A stretch of 64,000 nucleotides of DNA from Abiotrophia sp. HMSC24B09 (GCF_001815865.1 NZ_KV822211.1:1-64000), one strand, 5' to 3'; numbered from the stretch's first letter, positions 17,629-27,398 are shown. Made by a program: numbers and translations. Notes: a model not told the origin generated them from the sequence alone.

Positions 17629-18561
17629 TTAGTCTTTAAGGCTTTCAATGTATTGGTAGGCTTGGAAACCAGCCGTGCCGCCATCGCCGGTGGCTGTTAC
17701 GATCTGACGCAGGTGCTTTTGACGAACGTCGCCGGCTGCAAAAACGCCTGACAGGCTAGTGGCCATATGATCATCCGTGATGATCCAGCCTTCTTGGTCG
17801 GTAATTCCCAAATCTTTAACTGCTTCCGAGTTAGGCACTAAACCAACGTAGATAAAGACCCCTTGAGCATCTACGAGGCTAGTTTGGCCAGTCTTGACGT
17901 TCTTAATTTGCACGCCTTCAACCGCATCCATCCCTAGAATTTCCTCCACCACGCTATCCCAGATGAATTCAATCTTAGGATTAGCAAAGGCCCGGTCTTG
18001 CAGGACTTTCTGCGCTCGGAGCTCGTCACGACGGTGAATAACCGTGACCTTGCTAGCAAATTGAGTCAGGTAATGGGCTTCTTCAACGGCCGAGTCACCT
18101 CCGCCGACTACGATAATTTCCTTATCGCGGAAGAAGAAACCGTCACAGACCGCACAGTAGGACACGCCACGGCCAGCCAACTCTTCTTCACCAGGCACGC
18201 CAAGGTGGCGGTGGAAAGAACCGGTCGCCACAATGACAGCCTTGGCCTCATAGACCTTAGAGCTGGTATGCACTCGCTTAAGGTCGCCTACTACTTCAAT
18301 ATGGCTCACATCGCCGTAGTCATGGACCGCGTCAAATCGCATAGCCCCTTGGTACATGTGTTGAGCCAATTCTGGGCCAGAAACCAGTGAAAAACCAGGA
18401 TAGTTTTCCACATCTGCCGTGTTGTTGACTTCCCCACCGGGAACGCCTTTTTCAATCATGTGGGTCTTGAGATTAGCACGTGAAGCGTAGAGGGCGGCGG
18501 TCATGCCAGCCGGCCCAGCGCCAATCACGACGACATCTGTTACAATTAATTCTTTTTCCAT
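17629..18561 (-). CDS. trxB: Thioredoxin reductase
   Basis: FAD/NADPH enzyme that keeps thioredoxin reduced. FAD-binding VVVIGAGPAGMTAALYASRA at the N-terminus, redox pair Cys-Ala-Val-Cys in YCAVCDG, NADPH-binding GGGDSAVEEA, and a C-terminal FAD motif GVFAAGDVR. I take the ATG at 18561 (310 residues); a GTG four codons upstream (18573) abuts the gpsA stop and has no spaced ribosome site. Fourth gene of hprK-lgt-gpsA-trxB. Confidence 0.95.
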   Translation of the reverse strand: MEKELIVTDVVVIGAGPAGMTAALYASRANLKTHMIEKGVPGGEVNNTADVENYPGFSLVSGPELAQHMYQGAMRFDAVHDYGDVSHIEVVGDLKRVHTSSKVYEAKAVIVATGSFHRHLGVPGEEELAGRGVSYCAVCDGFFFRDKEIIVVGGGDSAVEEAHYLTQFASKVTVIHRRDELRAQKVLQDRAFANPKIEFIWDSVVEEILGMDAVEGVQIKNVKTGQTSLVDAQGVFIYVGLVPNSEAVKDLGITDQEGWIITDDHMATSLSGVFAAGDVRQKHLRQIVTATGDGGTAGFQAYQYIESLKD

Positions 18562-18577
18562 TCTATCATTCACTCTC

Positions 18578-19606
18578 TTAATAATGCGCTTGAGACAGGG
18601 AGGCTTCTTGCTTGCCGTCGCGCGTCATCAAGCGAAGCAGACCTTCTTTGACCTGCGCACCTTCATAAATGAGACCATAGAGGGCCTCGGTAATTGGCAT
18701 TTCGATACCGGATTCCTTGGCCAGTTCATAGGCTGACTGGCAGGTAGCAATCCCTTCAACTACCATTTGAATTTCTTCTTCGATGGCTTCCTTGCTGTAA
18801 CCTTTGGCTAGCAAATTCCCTGCCTGCCAGTTACGGGAGTGGGGACTGGTACAGGTGACCACTAGGTCGCCAACCCCACTCAAACCAACGAAAGTCAGCG
18901 GGTCTGCCCCCAACTTAATGCCCATACGGGAAATTTCAGCCAGACCACGCGTTACCAGGGCAGCTTTGGCATTGTCGCCGTAGCCAGCACCCGCTAGGAC
19001 ACCGGCACCTAGGGCAATAATATTCTTGAGGGCCGCGCCCATTTCCACGCCTACCACATCGGTATTGGTATAAATGCGGAAGTAGTGATTCTTAAAGAGG
19101 GCCTGCACCTTCTCAGCTGCTTGCAAATTGGGACAAGCGGCCGTTACGGTCGTCAGGTCATGGCGGGCTACTTCCTCGGCATGGCTTGGGCCTGACAAGA
19201 CAACCAAGTCTTGGTAGTCTTGGCGCGGAATTTCCTCTTCAATCATCTGGCTGACCCGCAAATGGGTCCCCTGCTCCAGCCCCTTAGTGGCATGCACCAG
19301 GAGGGGGTGGGCGTCTGACTGACTGAGATAGCTCGCTACCTGCCGAGCAACCGAGCGAATAGCCTTGGTTGGTAAGACGAAGAGCAAGACAGCGGCTTGA
19401 TCCAAGGCTGCTTTCAAGTCCGTTGTCGCCACAATAGTCGTCGGCAAGTTAATGCCTGGCAGGAAGTGGCTATTGGTATGGGCTTGGTTAATTTCGTCCG
19501 CGATGTGGTCTTCACGTCCCCATAAGACCACCTCATGACCATTTTCAGCCAAGACTTGGCCTAGGGCAGTTCCCCAGGAACCTGAACCTAATACCGCAAT
19601 TTTCAT
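18578..19606 (-). CDS. gpsA: Glycerol-3-phosphate dehydrogenase [NAD(P)+]
   Basis: Makes sn-glycerol-3-phosphate from dihydroxyacetone phosphate for phospholipid and lipoteichoic acid synthesis. 342 residues. Dinucleotide fold AVLGSGSWGTALGQVLAENG, FVLPTKAIR, SGPSHAEEVA and the catalytic region ALKNIIALGAGVLAGAGYGDNAK (catalytic Lys in the first segment). GAGGT is 6 bases upstream of the ATG and overlaps the lgt stop, so it is coupled to lgt. Confidence 0.96.
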   Translation of the reverse strand: MKIAVLGSGSWGTALGQVLAENGHEVVLWGREDHIADEINQAHTNSHFLPGINLPTTIVATTDLKAALDQAAVLLFVLPTKAIRSVARQVASYLSQSDAHPLLVHATKGLEQGTHLRVSQMIEEEIPRQDYQDLVVLSGPSHAEEVARHDLTTVTAACPNLQAAEKVQALFKNHYFRIYTNTDVVGVEMGAALKNIIALGAGVLAGAGYGDNAKAALVTRGLAEISRMGIKLGADPLTFVGLSGVGDLVVTCTSPHSRNWQAGNLLAKGYSKEAIEEEIQMVVEGIATCQSAYELAKESGIEMPITEALYGLIYEGAQVKEGLLRLMTRDGKQEASLSQAHY

Positions 19607-19610
19607 GTCC

Positions 19611-20432
19611 TTACCTCTTTTCTAATTGGAAATCTGAATAGGCCACACTGTGACCCCCTCGCCGTCTGATGATAATCCAGGCCAAGCCCAGCACTACCAT
19701 GACGGCGGACACCCCCTGCGAAATGCGCAAGGGACCCAAGTATAAACTGTCAGTCCGTAGACCTTCAATGAAGAAGCGGCCTAGGCCGTACCAGACGAAG
19801 TAGCCGGCCGCTAATTCGCCACGATTGACTAAGCCTTTTTGTCGTCGCAAGATAAAGATTAGGGCCAAACCAAGTAGGTTCCACAGCGACTCATACAGGA
19901 AGGTTGGCTGGTAATAATGGCCTTGAATCTGCATTTGGTCAATGAGCCAGGCCGGCAAATGCAAGCCTTCTAGGAAGGCGCGGCTGGTTTCTGGCCCATA
20001 GGCCTCTTGGTTAACAAAGTTGCCCCAACGCCCGATGGCTTGGGCCAGCATAATGCCTGGCGCTGCCACATCCAAGGTCAGAATGAGGTCTTGCTGATAG
20101 CGCCTTGCCACATAGATAATGGTGGCCGTCCCTAACAAGATGGCCCCATAGATGGCACCCCCACCATGCCAAATCTGAATGATTTGGTCGGGATGGGCTA
20201 GGTAGTAGTCCAAACGGAAGAGCACATAATAGGCGCGCGCCCCTAGCAGGCCTAAGATAATGGTCCAAAAGTAGGCATCCGACAGATAATCTTCTGACAG
20301 GCCCTTACGGCGCCCCTCGCGCATGACTAAGAGATAGGATAGGACCATACCTAAGCCAATCAAGAGGCCGTACCAGTGGACGGGCCAGCCTAGTAAGCGG
20401 AAGGCAATGGGATCAATGGCTAAAACTGGCAT
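19611..20432 (-). CDS. lgt: Prolipoprotein diacylglyceryl transferase
   Basis: Membrane enzyme that adds diacylglycerol to the lipobox cysteine of prelipoproteins. 273 residues with about seven membrane segments. Family signature GRWGNFVNQEAYG (about 135-147) and YGLGRFFIEGLRTDS near the C-terminus (catalytic Arg and substrate site). Starts directly after the hprK stop (zero gap). Its presence shows that lipoproteins are made, which makes the lipobox-less binding protein at 2425 stand out. Confidence 0.96.
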   Translation of the reverse strand: MPVLAIDPIAFRLLGWPVHWYGLLIGLGMVLSYLLVMREGRRKGLSEDYLSDAYFWTIILGLLGARAYYVLFRLDYYLAHPDQIIQIWHGGGAIYGAILLGTATIIYVARRYQQDLILTLDVAAPGIMLAQAIGRWGNFVNQEAYGPETSRAFLEGLHLPAWLIDQMQIQGHYYQPTFLYESLWNLLGLALIFILRRQKGLVNRGELAAGYFVWYGLGRFFIEGLRTDSLYLGPLRISQGVSAVMVVLGLAWIIIRRRGGHSVAYSDFQLEKR

Positions 20433-21368
20433 CTAGTCATCAACCCGATTCTTCTTGATAAGGGCGTCTAGTTTACGGTTGAAAGTAGTCGTCGCATCAT
20501 AACCCATTTGGTTAGCCCGGAAGTTCATGGCTGCTGATTCGACAATGGCCGACAAGTTCCGCCCAGTCTTAACCGGAATGCGGATACGTGGTACGTTGAC
20601 TTCAAAGATTTGTTCATATTCACGTTGTGAGCCCAGACGGTCGTATTCGGTCTTGCCGTCATCTAGCACTAGGTTAATAATCAATTCCAAACGTTTAGAG
20701 CGACGGATGGCTGCTACCCCGTAAAGAGACATGACATCGATAATGCCTAAACCACGGATTTCCAAGAGGTTTTGGAGGATTTCAGGGGCTTCACCAACTA
20801 GGGTCAATTCATCAATCATAAAGAGCTCGACTCGGTCATCGGCAATCAGACGATGGCCGCGTTGGACCAATTCTAGGGCCGTTTCCGACTTACCGACACC
20901 GCTACCCCCAGTCAAGAGTACCCCCATCCCGAATACTTCCACGAAGACACCGTGCTTAGCCAAGCGCTCAGCCAAGCGACCTTCTAAAAAGTTAGTCAAG
21001 TTGGCTAGGACCCGGGTAGTCTTAGATCGTGCCACCAAAATTGGAATATGATACTTATCTGCGACCGTAATCAAATCTTCCGGCACTGACATGTCCCGTG
21101 CGAAGATAATGGCTGGCGTTTCCTCGTTACAGAGAGATTCATAGGCCAAAGTCCGCTCGTTTTCTGGCAAACTTGCTAGATAGAGAAGCTCTGTCCGCCC
21201 AAGCAACTGGATTCGCTCGAAGGGATAGTCCTCCACAAAGCCTGTTAGGGCCAAACCTGGCCGGGATACTTCACTAGTATATATTTGACGAGAACCATAA
21301 TCTTCCCCAAAGGCATATTGAATTTTTAAGGTTTTTACGAGTTCATTGACGGTTACACTGCTGGACAT
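20433..21368 (-). CDS. hprK: HPr kinase/phosphorylase
   Basis: Phosphorylates and dephosphorylates Ser46 of HPr and so controls carbon catabolite repression. 311 residues. N-terminal domain about 1-130; P-loop GGSGVGKSETAL (about 155-166); HRLIADDRVEL; and the family signature LEIRGLGIIDVMSLYG (about 202-217). AGGAGG lies 10 bases before ATG 21368. A 14-codon frame (21343-21387) with its own AGGAGG overlaps this start out of frame. First gene of the hprK-lgt-gpsA-trxB operon. Confidence 0.96.
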   Translation of the reverse strand: MSSSVTVNELVKTLKIQYAFGEDYGSRQIYTSEVSRPGLALTGFVEDYPFERIQLLGRTELLYLASLPENERTLAYESLCNEETPAIIFARDMSVPEDLITVADKYHIPILVARSKTTRVLANLTNFLEGRLAERLAKHGVFVEVFGMGVLLTGGSGVGKSETALELVQRGHRLIADDRVELFMIDELTLVGEAPEILQNLLEIRGLGIIDVMSLYGVAAIRRSKRLELIINLVLDDGKTEYDRLGSQREYEQIFEVNVPRIRIPVKTGRNLSAIVESAAMNFRANQMGYDATTTFNRKLDALIKKNRVDD

Positions 21369-21488
21369 GAAAATGTTGCCTCCTCATTGACTTTTACCTC
21401 CTAATCTTAACATAGACGGCGGAGAATTCCTATCTTTTCGTTTGCCCGGACAGACCCTTGAAAAGACTGAATTTACTACCCTAAGCAG

Positions 21489-21518
21489 AAGACCGCAGCC
21501 ATCCGGTCTGCGGTCTTT
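21489..21518. terminator. Hairpin downstream of the yvl operon
   Basis: AAGACCGCAG pairs with CTGCGGTCTT. The T tract is weak on the minus strand (TTCTG) and better on the plus strand (TTTTG). Most likely it ends the yvlBCD transcript. Confidence 0.55.
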
Positions 21519-21526
21519 TGTGGGTC

Positions 21527-21862
21527 TTAATCATGATAGGGACTGTCCAGGCCAACTAAGCTTTGGCCTAGGGAAAGGGCAACAGCCACCAACATAGCGC
21601 TCCAGATAGAGCTAATGGTAAGGCCACCTGGCAACCAGCTAGCTAAAAGTAGGATAAAGCCGGCAATCAACCAGTTGACTAGCCCCAAACTCAAGAAGTT
21701 GAGGGGCCAGGCAAAGAATTCTAGGACAGGTTTTACCGTCACGCTTAAGAGGGCGAAGACAAAGGCTGATATTAAGGCCCCGCCAAAGCCCGTAACGCTG
21801 ACACCCGGCATAACATGGGCCAAGCCCATAAAGAGTAGGGTATTCAATAAAATCCGACGCAT
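21527..21862 (-). CDS. yvlD: YvlD-like membrane protein (phage holin superfamily IV fold)
   Basis: Small membrane protein of 111 residues with three to four hydrophobic segments. It matches the pattern of YvlD (GLAHVMPGVSVTGFGGALISA; VKPVLEFFAWPLNFLSLG; NWLIAGFILLLAS). The holin family name is historical; in Bacillus the yvl operon belongs to the envelope-stress response and this is not a phage gene. Its ATG overlaps the stop of the PspC gene by one base. Last gene of the yvl unit. Confidence 0.82.
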   Translation of the reverse strand: MRRILLNTLLFMGLAHVMPGVSVTGFGGALISAFVFALLSVTVKPVLEFFAWPLNFLSLGLVNWLIAGFILLLASWLPGGLTISSIWSAMLVAVALSLGQSLVGLDSPYHD

Positions 21863-22242
21863 TAGAAATCACTCCAGTCGTCTTTAGGCGTCACATCACG
21901 ACGCTTAGTCTCTGTCTTAGCATCGCGACCTGCTGCGCCTTTTTGATAGCGACGTAGGAAATCATTAAGTTCCTCTCTTGCCCGGTTAGCCTGTTGGCGA
22001 TAACGGTCTCTTTCCTGTTCGCGGTGGCTAGAGCGACTGGTAGGGCCATTGGCAACCGTATAGTCACTTGGCAGAATAATCCCCAAGACCAAATAAATGA
22101 GGAAAGGTGCCCCCCAACCTGGCCAGATGAGGACAAACCACACTAGGCGAAGGAAAGTAGGGTCAATACCTAGATATTCTCCCAGCCCCCCGCAGACCCC
22201 CATTACCTTACGATCGCGGGTAGATTTATATAGTCGTTTCAT
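21862..22242 (-). CDS. yvlC: PspC-domain protein (YvlC-like)
   Basis: 126 residues. An N-terminal PspC domain (about 1-62) contains YKSTRDRKVMGVCGGLGEYLGI, then DPTFLRLVWFVLI and a hydrophobic stretch to GIILP. The C-terminal half (about 70-126) is charged, Arg/Gln/Glu-rich and probably coiled, extending well past the minimal PspC domain. PspC proteins take part in membrane-stress responses. Sits between a second, minimal PspC protein and yvlD. Confidence 0.85.
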   Translation of the reverse strand: MKRLYKSTRDRKVMGVCGGLGEYLGIDPTFLRLVWFVLIWPGWGAPFLIYLVLGIILPSDYTVANGPTSRSSHREQERDRYRQQANRAREELNDFLRRYQKGAAGRDAKTETKRRDVTPKDDWSDF

Positions 22243-22272
22243 AGTCCTTCCTTCTTTCTACCTTACTTAAGC

Positions 22273-22452
22273 TTAGGCCTCTGGCATGATGAAAGCCGCA
22301 ATCAAGTAGCCGAACAAGCCCACACCACCTAAAAGACCGGAAATCACCCAGACTAGGCGCACAAGCGTTGGGTCTATACCAAAATAATCAGCAATACCGG
22401 CACAAACGCCTAAAAACATTCCTTCACGGCTATTGCGAGTTAATCGTTTCAT
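22273..22452 (-). CDS. Minimal PspC-domain protein (59 residues)
   Basis: Starts at ATG 22452 with AGGAGG 8 bases upstream and ends at TAA 22273. It consists only of the PspC core: MKRLTRNSREGMFLGVCAG, GIDPTLVRLVWVISG and a second membrane segment ending IAAFIMPEA. It is clearly related to the longer PspC protein encoded 30 bases downstream, so the pair probably arose by duplication. Second gene of the yvl operon. Confidence 0.85.
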   Translation of the reverse strand: MKRLTRNSREGMFLGVCAGIADYFGIDPTLVRLVWVISGLLGGVGLFGYLIAAFIMPEA

Positions 22453-22464
22453 GATAAATTCCTC

Positions 22465-24159
22465 CTATAAATCGGTATCTTTGAGGCGAATGTCGCCTGA
22501 TACGGTGTTAATTTCTAAATGAACAGGGCGTTCTTGGTTGGTCATCAGCCGTTGGAATTCTAGGCTGTGATGACGGTGGGTTTCAACGTCTAGGTGGCCG
22601 ATACGGTGTTCCACGTCGCCTGAGCTAGATTGGGCGCTGCCTTCTAGGCTTAAGTTGGCCGGAATAGCGATTTTCACATCGCCACTGACCGTGCTGACCT
22701 TCATGGCAGCCGGCGTCTCATCACGCTTGGTTAAGAGCAGGTCGCCACTAATTAGGCTAGCGGCTACATCGCCAATGGCTCCCACCACGCGGCAGTCGCC
22801 GTTGGTTGTCTCTAAGTTGAGGCGCTTGACCTCTGCTTGGCGGTAGTCTAAATCCCCATTGGTTGAATGGTAGTCTAATAAGTCTGCCGCCACATCGGAC
22901 AGGTCAACATCCCCATTGACAGTCGTCAGATAGATTTCCTTAGCTTGGACACCGTCTAGCTCAATATCCCCTTGGGTGGTCTCAATCCGAACGGTCTCTA
23001 AGTCTTGGTCTGGCAGGGTCACTTCAATATCCGCTGACATATGGTCGTCAGTTACTTGCAGGATCAAGTTGCCGTCGTCTAGGGAGAGGATACTGTGGGC
23101 TTGGAAATCTTCTAGGTTAGGATTTGGAATCTTACCGAAGAAGCTAGCCTTGACATTGACTGAGACTTGATCCACATGGGCGCGAGTGACTTTGACATCG
23201 CCTCGTGATAACTTAAAGTCTAACACCTTTAGGTCCTTAGCGTCAAAGTTAAAGGTATGCTCCCATTCATTGCCTAAACGGCCGTAGGCCCGCACGCCTA
23301 CGCGAATGCCTTCACGCGCTGCCTTAAAGGCTGTGCTCACCACTTGGCCAATGACCCGGCCTAGGCGGTTGGCTTCGTTATCAATACGTTGGCCGGCACG
23401 GTCGGCTTTCTGACCGAATTGATCCGCTGCCCGACTGACGTGGTCGGCTGCCCGTTGGCTGCCTTCATTGACTTGGCGAACGAAATCGTTGAGTCGTTGG
23501 CTGAAGGGCTCTGAAGCCGAACTTTCTGGCTTGTAGGCCTTGAGTTCTTCTTGGAGCTGGTCAATCTTTTGGCCGCGCTCCAGGACTTCTGCTGCCACTT
23601 GGGCTTTTTGGGCTTGGAGTTCTTCACTGAGCTCGTCTAATTCTGCTAGAATCTCGAACTCTCTTAAGCGTTGCTTAGCGATTAGGAGGGCTTGGCCTTC
23701 TTTTTCCAGGCTTTCCTCTAATTCTTGGCGCTTGGCCGCCGCTGCTTCTGCCTCTTCCTGGCTGATGGAAGCTTCTGGTTCAGAGGCTTCTTGGGTTGGC
23801 TCTGCTGACTTGCTGTCTTCAGGCTTATTTTCTTGTTTGTCATCAAGGCTTTGTTGGACGCTATAGATGATTTCTTGGCCAAATTTGAGGCTCTTGTCGA
23901 TGGCTTCTTGGACGGTAGCCTTGAGTTGTTCTGGGTCGAAGCCCGCCTTCTTGTCCTGCTCAGGTTCTTGGTCAGCTGGCGCTTCTTGCTTGCTTGGAGC
24001 TTCCTGGTCCGTCACTTGGGCTTGGTCTTGAGCGTCGGCTGGCTCCTCTGCTTGGTCAGCTGATTTTGCTTGGGCCGAAGCCTCGAGGAGGCGAAGGGCT
24101 TCATCCATGGTAATGACTTGTTGTTTGACTAATTCAATGATTCTTTCTTTCTCATTCAT
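22465..24159 (-). CDS. yvlB: YvlB-like protein with DUF4097 adhesin-like beta-solenoid
   Basis: 564 residues from ATG 24159, chosen for AAGGAG 8 bases upstream (a GTG at 24168 overlaps that site). Residues about 1-30 form a short helical SHOCT-like head (EKERIIELVKQQVITMDEAL). About 31-260 is a long Glu/Gln/Ala-rich, probably coiled-coil region absent from short relatives. About 285-560 is the DUF4097 beta-repeat domain with recurring TTQGDIELDG, TTVNGDVDLS, STNGDLDY, TVSGDVKI and TVSGDIRL motifs. No signal peptide or membrane helix is seen. In Bacillus yvlABCD is SigW-controlled; this gene heads the matching operon here. Confidence 0.82.
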   Translation of the reverse strand: MNEKERIIELVKQQVITMDEALRLLEASAQAKSADQAEEPADAQDQAQVTDQEAPSKQEAPADQEPEQDKKAGFDPEQLKATVQEAIDKSLKFGQEIIYSVQQSLDDKQENKPEDSKSAEPTQEASEPEASISQEEAEAAAAKRQELEESLEKEGQALLIAKQRLREFEILAELDELSEELQAQKAQVAAEVLERGQKIDQLQEELKAYKPESSASEPFSQRLNDFVRQVNEGSQRAADHVSRAADQFGQKADRAGQRIDNEANRLGRVIGQVVSTAFKAAREGIRVGVRAYGRLGNEWEHTFNFDAKDLKVLDFKLSRGDVKVTRAHVDQVSVNVKASFFGKIPNPNLEDFQAHSILSLDDGNLILQVTDDHMSADIEVTLPDQDLETVRIETTQGDIELDGVQAKEIYLTTVNGDVDLSDVAADLLDYHSTNGDLDYRQAEVKRLNLETTNGDCRVVGAIGDVAASLISGDLLLTKRDETPAAMKVSTVSGDVKIAIPANLSLEGSAQSSSGDVEHRIGHLDVETHRHHSLEFQRLMTNQERPVHLEINTVSGDIRLKDTDL

Positions 24160-24489
24160 ATCTCTCACTCCTTAAATGAGGGCTTTTTTCTTAACTACTA
24201 CACCCTTATTATGCCAGTTTTCCACTCGTTTGACATAGGGCCTAGGACCGATATTTGCTCGGACCTAGGGATGAAAAGAGCGCCTGACAGGTCTCAGCCG
24301 CTTTAAGCGCATGACTTATTCTAAGTTATAAGGAAAAATATGAATTATTATATATTGAAGATATGACGAGACCGCCAAGCAAAAGCCTATTAAATCAGGC
24401 TTTTTCAGTCAAAAGACGAACGTTCTTGTGAAATTCACCCAACTTTGTGAAAAACGGCTAAGTAAGACCGTAAAAATCATGGCGCTAAA

Positions 24490-24522
24490 CCCTATTTATT
24501 AGTGTAACACTAATAAATAGGG
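24490..24522. repeat. Perfect palindrome, CCCTATTTAT family
   Basis: Arms CCCTATTTATTAGTG and its exact complement around a TAA centre. Shares its outer ten bases with the palindrome at 35690-35720. No T run follows, so it is not an ordinary terminator. Confidence 0.85.
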
Positions 24523-24538
24523 AACGTAAAATAAACAA

Positions 24539-24568
24539 ATAAGACTGGGACAAATGTCCCAGTCTTAT
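24539..24568 (-). terminator. Terminator of uvrA
   Basis: Perfect arms AAGACTGGGACA / TGTCCCAGTCTT, followed by ATTTGTTTATTTT on the minus strand. Confidence 0.8.
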
Positions 24569-24569
24569 T

Positions 24570-27398
24570 TTATTTTTTCAATAATGGTTTGAGGTACTGG
24601 CCGGTGAAGGAGCCCTTGACTTTGGCTACTTCTTCCGGTGTCCCAGTGGCGATAATCTGACCACCGCGAACCCCACCCTCTGGCCCAAGGTCGATGACAT
24701 AATCGGCGGTCTTAATGACATCCAGATTATGTTCAATCACCACTACGGTATTGCCCGCTTGGACTAGGCGGTCGATGACCTCTAGCAGCTTGCGAATGTC
24801 GTGGGCGTGAAGCCCGGTCGTTGGTTCATCCAAGACATAGAAGGTATTGCCGGTCGAAACCCGCTGCAATTCGGCCGCCAACTTCATGCGTTGAGCCTCC
24901 CCACCTGATAGTGTAGTGGCAGACTGACCCAGGCTAATATAGCCTAAACCCACATCTAGCAAGGTTTGGAGTTTGCGCTTAATTTTTGGAATCGCAGCGA
25001 AGAACTCCACCGCTTCTTCAACGGTTAGGTCTAGCACTTCGGTGATATTAAGGCCCTTGTACTTGATTTCCAGGGTTTCAGAGTTATAACGACGGCCACC
25101 ACAAACCTCACAAGGTACGTAGACGTCTGGCAGGAAGTGCATCTCAATCTTGTTAATCCCACCACCGGCACAGGCTTCACAACGCCCGCCCTTGATATTG
25201 AAGCTGAAGCGCCCTTTGTTATAACCGCGCAACTTGGCTTCATTGGTCTGGGCAAATAGATCCCGTATATCGTCAAAGACTCCTGTATAGGTAGCCGGGT
25301 TACTGCGTGGTGTCCGGCCAATCGGACTCTGGTCAATGTCGATAATCTTGTCTAAACTTTCGTAACCCTTGATTGACTTAAACTTACCTGGACGGGTCTT
25401 AGCCTTAGTCAGCTCCTTGAGCAAGGCTTGCTTAAGGATGGCATTGACCAAACTGGATTTACCTGAACCCGAAACCCCCGTCACTGCTACAAAGCGCCCT
25501 AATGGGAATTTGGCGGTGACATTCTGCAGGTTGTTCTCGCTAGCTCCCGTAACGGTTACCCAGCCCTTGTCTTCCTGACGACGGCTGGCTGGCAAGGCGA
25601 TTTTCTCCTGACCCGACAGGTATTTACCTGTTAAGGAATTTGGATTCTTCATGACCTCTTCTGGTGTCCCACATGCAACCACTTGGCCACCGTGCTCGCC
25701 GGCACCCGGCCCAATATCGATAATATAGTCGGCTGTCATCATGGTTTCTTCGTCGTGTTCCACCACAATCAGGGTATTACCCAAGTCCCGCATCTGTGTC
25801 AGAGACTGAATCAGACGGGAGTTATCGCGTTGGTGGAGACCGATAGAAGGCTCATCCAAGATATAGAGGACCCCACTAAGATTGGAGCCAATTTGGGTAG
25901 CCAGACGAATACGTTGCGCTTCCCCACCTGACAAGGAACCAGCCACCCGACTCAGGGTCAGGTAATCTAACCCCACATTATTGAGGAAGGTTAGGCGATC
26001 GGTCACTTCCTTGATAATGGGCTTGGCAATGACTTCATCTGCCGGCCCAAAGGTCAGGCTCTTGAAGTGAGCCAAGGCATCACTAATAGACAATTCAGTA
26101 GCTTGGGCAATATTGAGGTCCCCTACCCGAACTGACAAGGCTGTTGGGTTGAGACGTTGGCCCTGGCAGGCCGGACAGATATGCTCGACCATGTACTGGC
26201 GCATGACTTCCTTGGTATAGTCGGAACCCGTATCGTTGTAGCGGCGTTCCATATTGGTAATGACCCCTTCGAAGACCGTATCAACCGTCCGCGTGCCGGT
26301 GCCCGACATTGGGGTGTAGGTGAATTTGAAGCTGCGACCGTCTTTGACCCCATACTTAAGGTCTGCTTGCTGGGACTTTTTGAGCTTCTTATAAGGAACA
26401 TCCATGGGAATCCCTTCCTGCTCACAGAATTGGCGCATCATGGACATATAGTAGTTGGAACTGATTGGATTCCAGGCGACAAAGGCTCCTTCTTCCAAGG
26501 TGAGATTTTCATCGGGAATGGCCAAGGCCTCATCTACTACTAAACGGGAACCCAGACCATCACAGCTTGGGCAGGCACCAAAAGGCGCATTGAAGGAGAA
26601 GAGACGAGGCTCCAGCTCGCCCATCTGGAAGTCGCCGTGCGGGCAGGCAAAGTGTTCATTAAAACGTAATTCCTGACCATCAATGACATCGATGATGACA
26701 TAGCCTTCAGATAGTTTGAGGGCGGTCTCCATGGAATCGAAGAGGCGGGAGCGGACGCCATCCTTGATGACGACCCGGTCCACCACGACGTCGATATTAT
26801 GCTTGTTATTTTTAGCTAGTTCAGGCACTTCGGTGACATCATAAACCTGACCATCCACTCGCACCCGGACAAAACCGTCCTTATTAATCTTCTCTAGGGT
26901 CTTCTGATGCTGGCCTTTTTGATTACGAATCAGAGGGGACAGAATTTGGATACGCGTGCGCTCAGGCAGGTCTAGGACCTGGTTGACCATCTGCTCAACG
27001 GACTGGCGTTGGATGGGAATATGGTGATGAGGACAGTAAGGTACCCCAACTCGAGCATAGAGCAAACGCAGGTAGTCGTTAATTTCAGTTACCGTCCCGA
27101 CCGTTGACCGCGGATTGTGGCTAGTGGTCTTCTGGTCGATGGAAATAGCCGGGCTCAAACCCTCGATGGAGTCCACATCCGGCTTATCCATTTGACCTAG
27201 GAACTGGCGGGCATAGGCCGACAGGCTCTCCACATAGCGGCGTTGGCCCTCTGCATAGAGAGTGTCAAAGGCCAGGGAGCTCTTACCTGATCCAGATAGA
27301 CCCGTCACTACGACCAGCTGGTCACGAGGAATCTCTAGGTTAATATTTTTTAAGTTATGGGACCGTGCCCCTTTGATTACAATTTTATCTTTGGCCAT
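24570..27398 (-). CDS. uvrA: Excinuclease ABC subunit A
   Basis: Damage-recognition ATPase of nucleotide excision repair. The start is ATG 27398 (GAGGAG 7 bases upstream), giving 942 residues, the usual size. Two ABC modules are seen: Walker [10 protein letters not shown] near residue 35 and GVSGSGKSS in the second half, with signatures [13 protein letters not shown] and [13 protein letters not shown]. Zinc-finger cysteines: CPACQGQR, and CEACAGGG with CEVCGGRR. uvrB, often the neighbour, is not in this window. Has its own promoter and terminator. Confidence 0.97.
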   Translation of the reverse strand: MAKDKIVIKGARSHNLKNINLEIPRDQLVVVTGLSGSGKSSLAFDTLYAEGQRRYVESLSAYARQFLGQMDKPDVDSIEGLSPAISIDQKTTSHNPRSTVGTVTEINDYLRLLYARVGVPYCPHHHIPIQRQSVEQMVNQVLDLPERTRIQILSPLIRNQKGQHQKTLEKINKDGFVRVRVDGQVYDVTEVPELAKNNKHNIDVVVDRVVIKDGVRSRLFDSMETALKLSEGYVIIDVIDGQELRFNEHFACPHGDFQMGELEPRLFSFNAPFGACPSCDGLGSRLVVDEALAIPDENLTLEEGAFVAWNPISSNYYMSMMRQFCEQEGIPMDVPYKKLKKSQQADLKYGVKDGRSFKFTYTPMSGTGTRTVDTVFEGVITNMERRYNDTGSDYTKEVMRQYMVEHICPACQGQRLNPTALSVRVGDLNIAQATELSISDALAHFKSLTFGPADEVIAKPIIKEVTDRLTFLNNVGLDYLTLSRVAGSLSGGEAQRIRLATQIGSNLSGVLYILDEPSIGLHQRDNSRLIQSLTQMRDLGNTLIVVEHDEETMMTADYIIDIGPGAGEHGGQVVACGTPEEVMKNPNSLTGKYLSGQEKIALPASRRQEDKGWVTVTGASENNLQNVTAKFPLGRFVAVTGVSGSGKSSLVNAILKQALLKELTKAKTRPGKFKSIKGYESLDKIIDIDQSPIGRTPRSNPATYTGVFDDIRDLFAQTNEAKLRGYNKGRFSFNIKGGRCEACAGGGINKIEMHFLPDVYVPCEVCGGRRYNSETLEIKYKGLNITEVLDLTVEEAVEFFAAIPKIKRKLQTLLDVGLGYISLGQSATTLSGGEAQRMKLAAELQRVSTGNTFYVLDEPTTGLHAHDIRKLLEVIDRLVQAGNTVVVIEHNLDVIKTADYVIDLGPEGGVRGGQIIATGTPEEVAKVKGSFTGQYLKPLLKK

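Larger units (their letters stand above)
24160..24569. other. Intergenic region yvlB / uvrA with several hairpins
   Basis: Holds a weak possible yvlB promoter (TGgCATAAT on the minus strand near 24209), a hairpin with arms CCTAGGaCCG / CGGaCCTAGG (24240-24269), an AAAGCCT / AGGCTTT hairpin followed by T on both strands (24381-24405), a long perfect palindrome (24490-24522) and the uvrA terminator. No gene is seen. Confidence 0.5.

Noticed and set aside
17204-17684. Open frames with 27-residue repeats running through the 81-bp array (both strands)
   Set aside because: The period is divisible by three, so frames stay open by chance. They lack ribosome sites, and the longest overlaps the end of trxB.
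21527-21862. Phage holin, hence prophage remnant
   Set aside because: The fold name is historical; the gene is YvlD in a conserved yvl operon with no phage neighbours.
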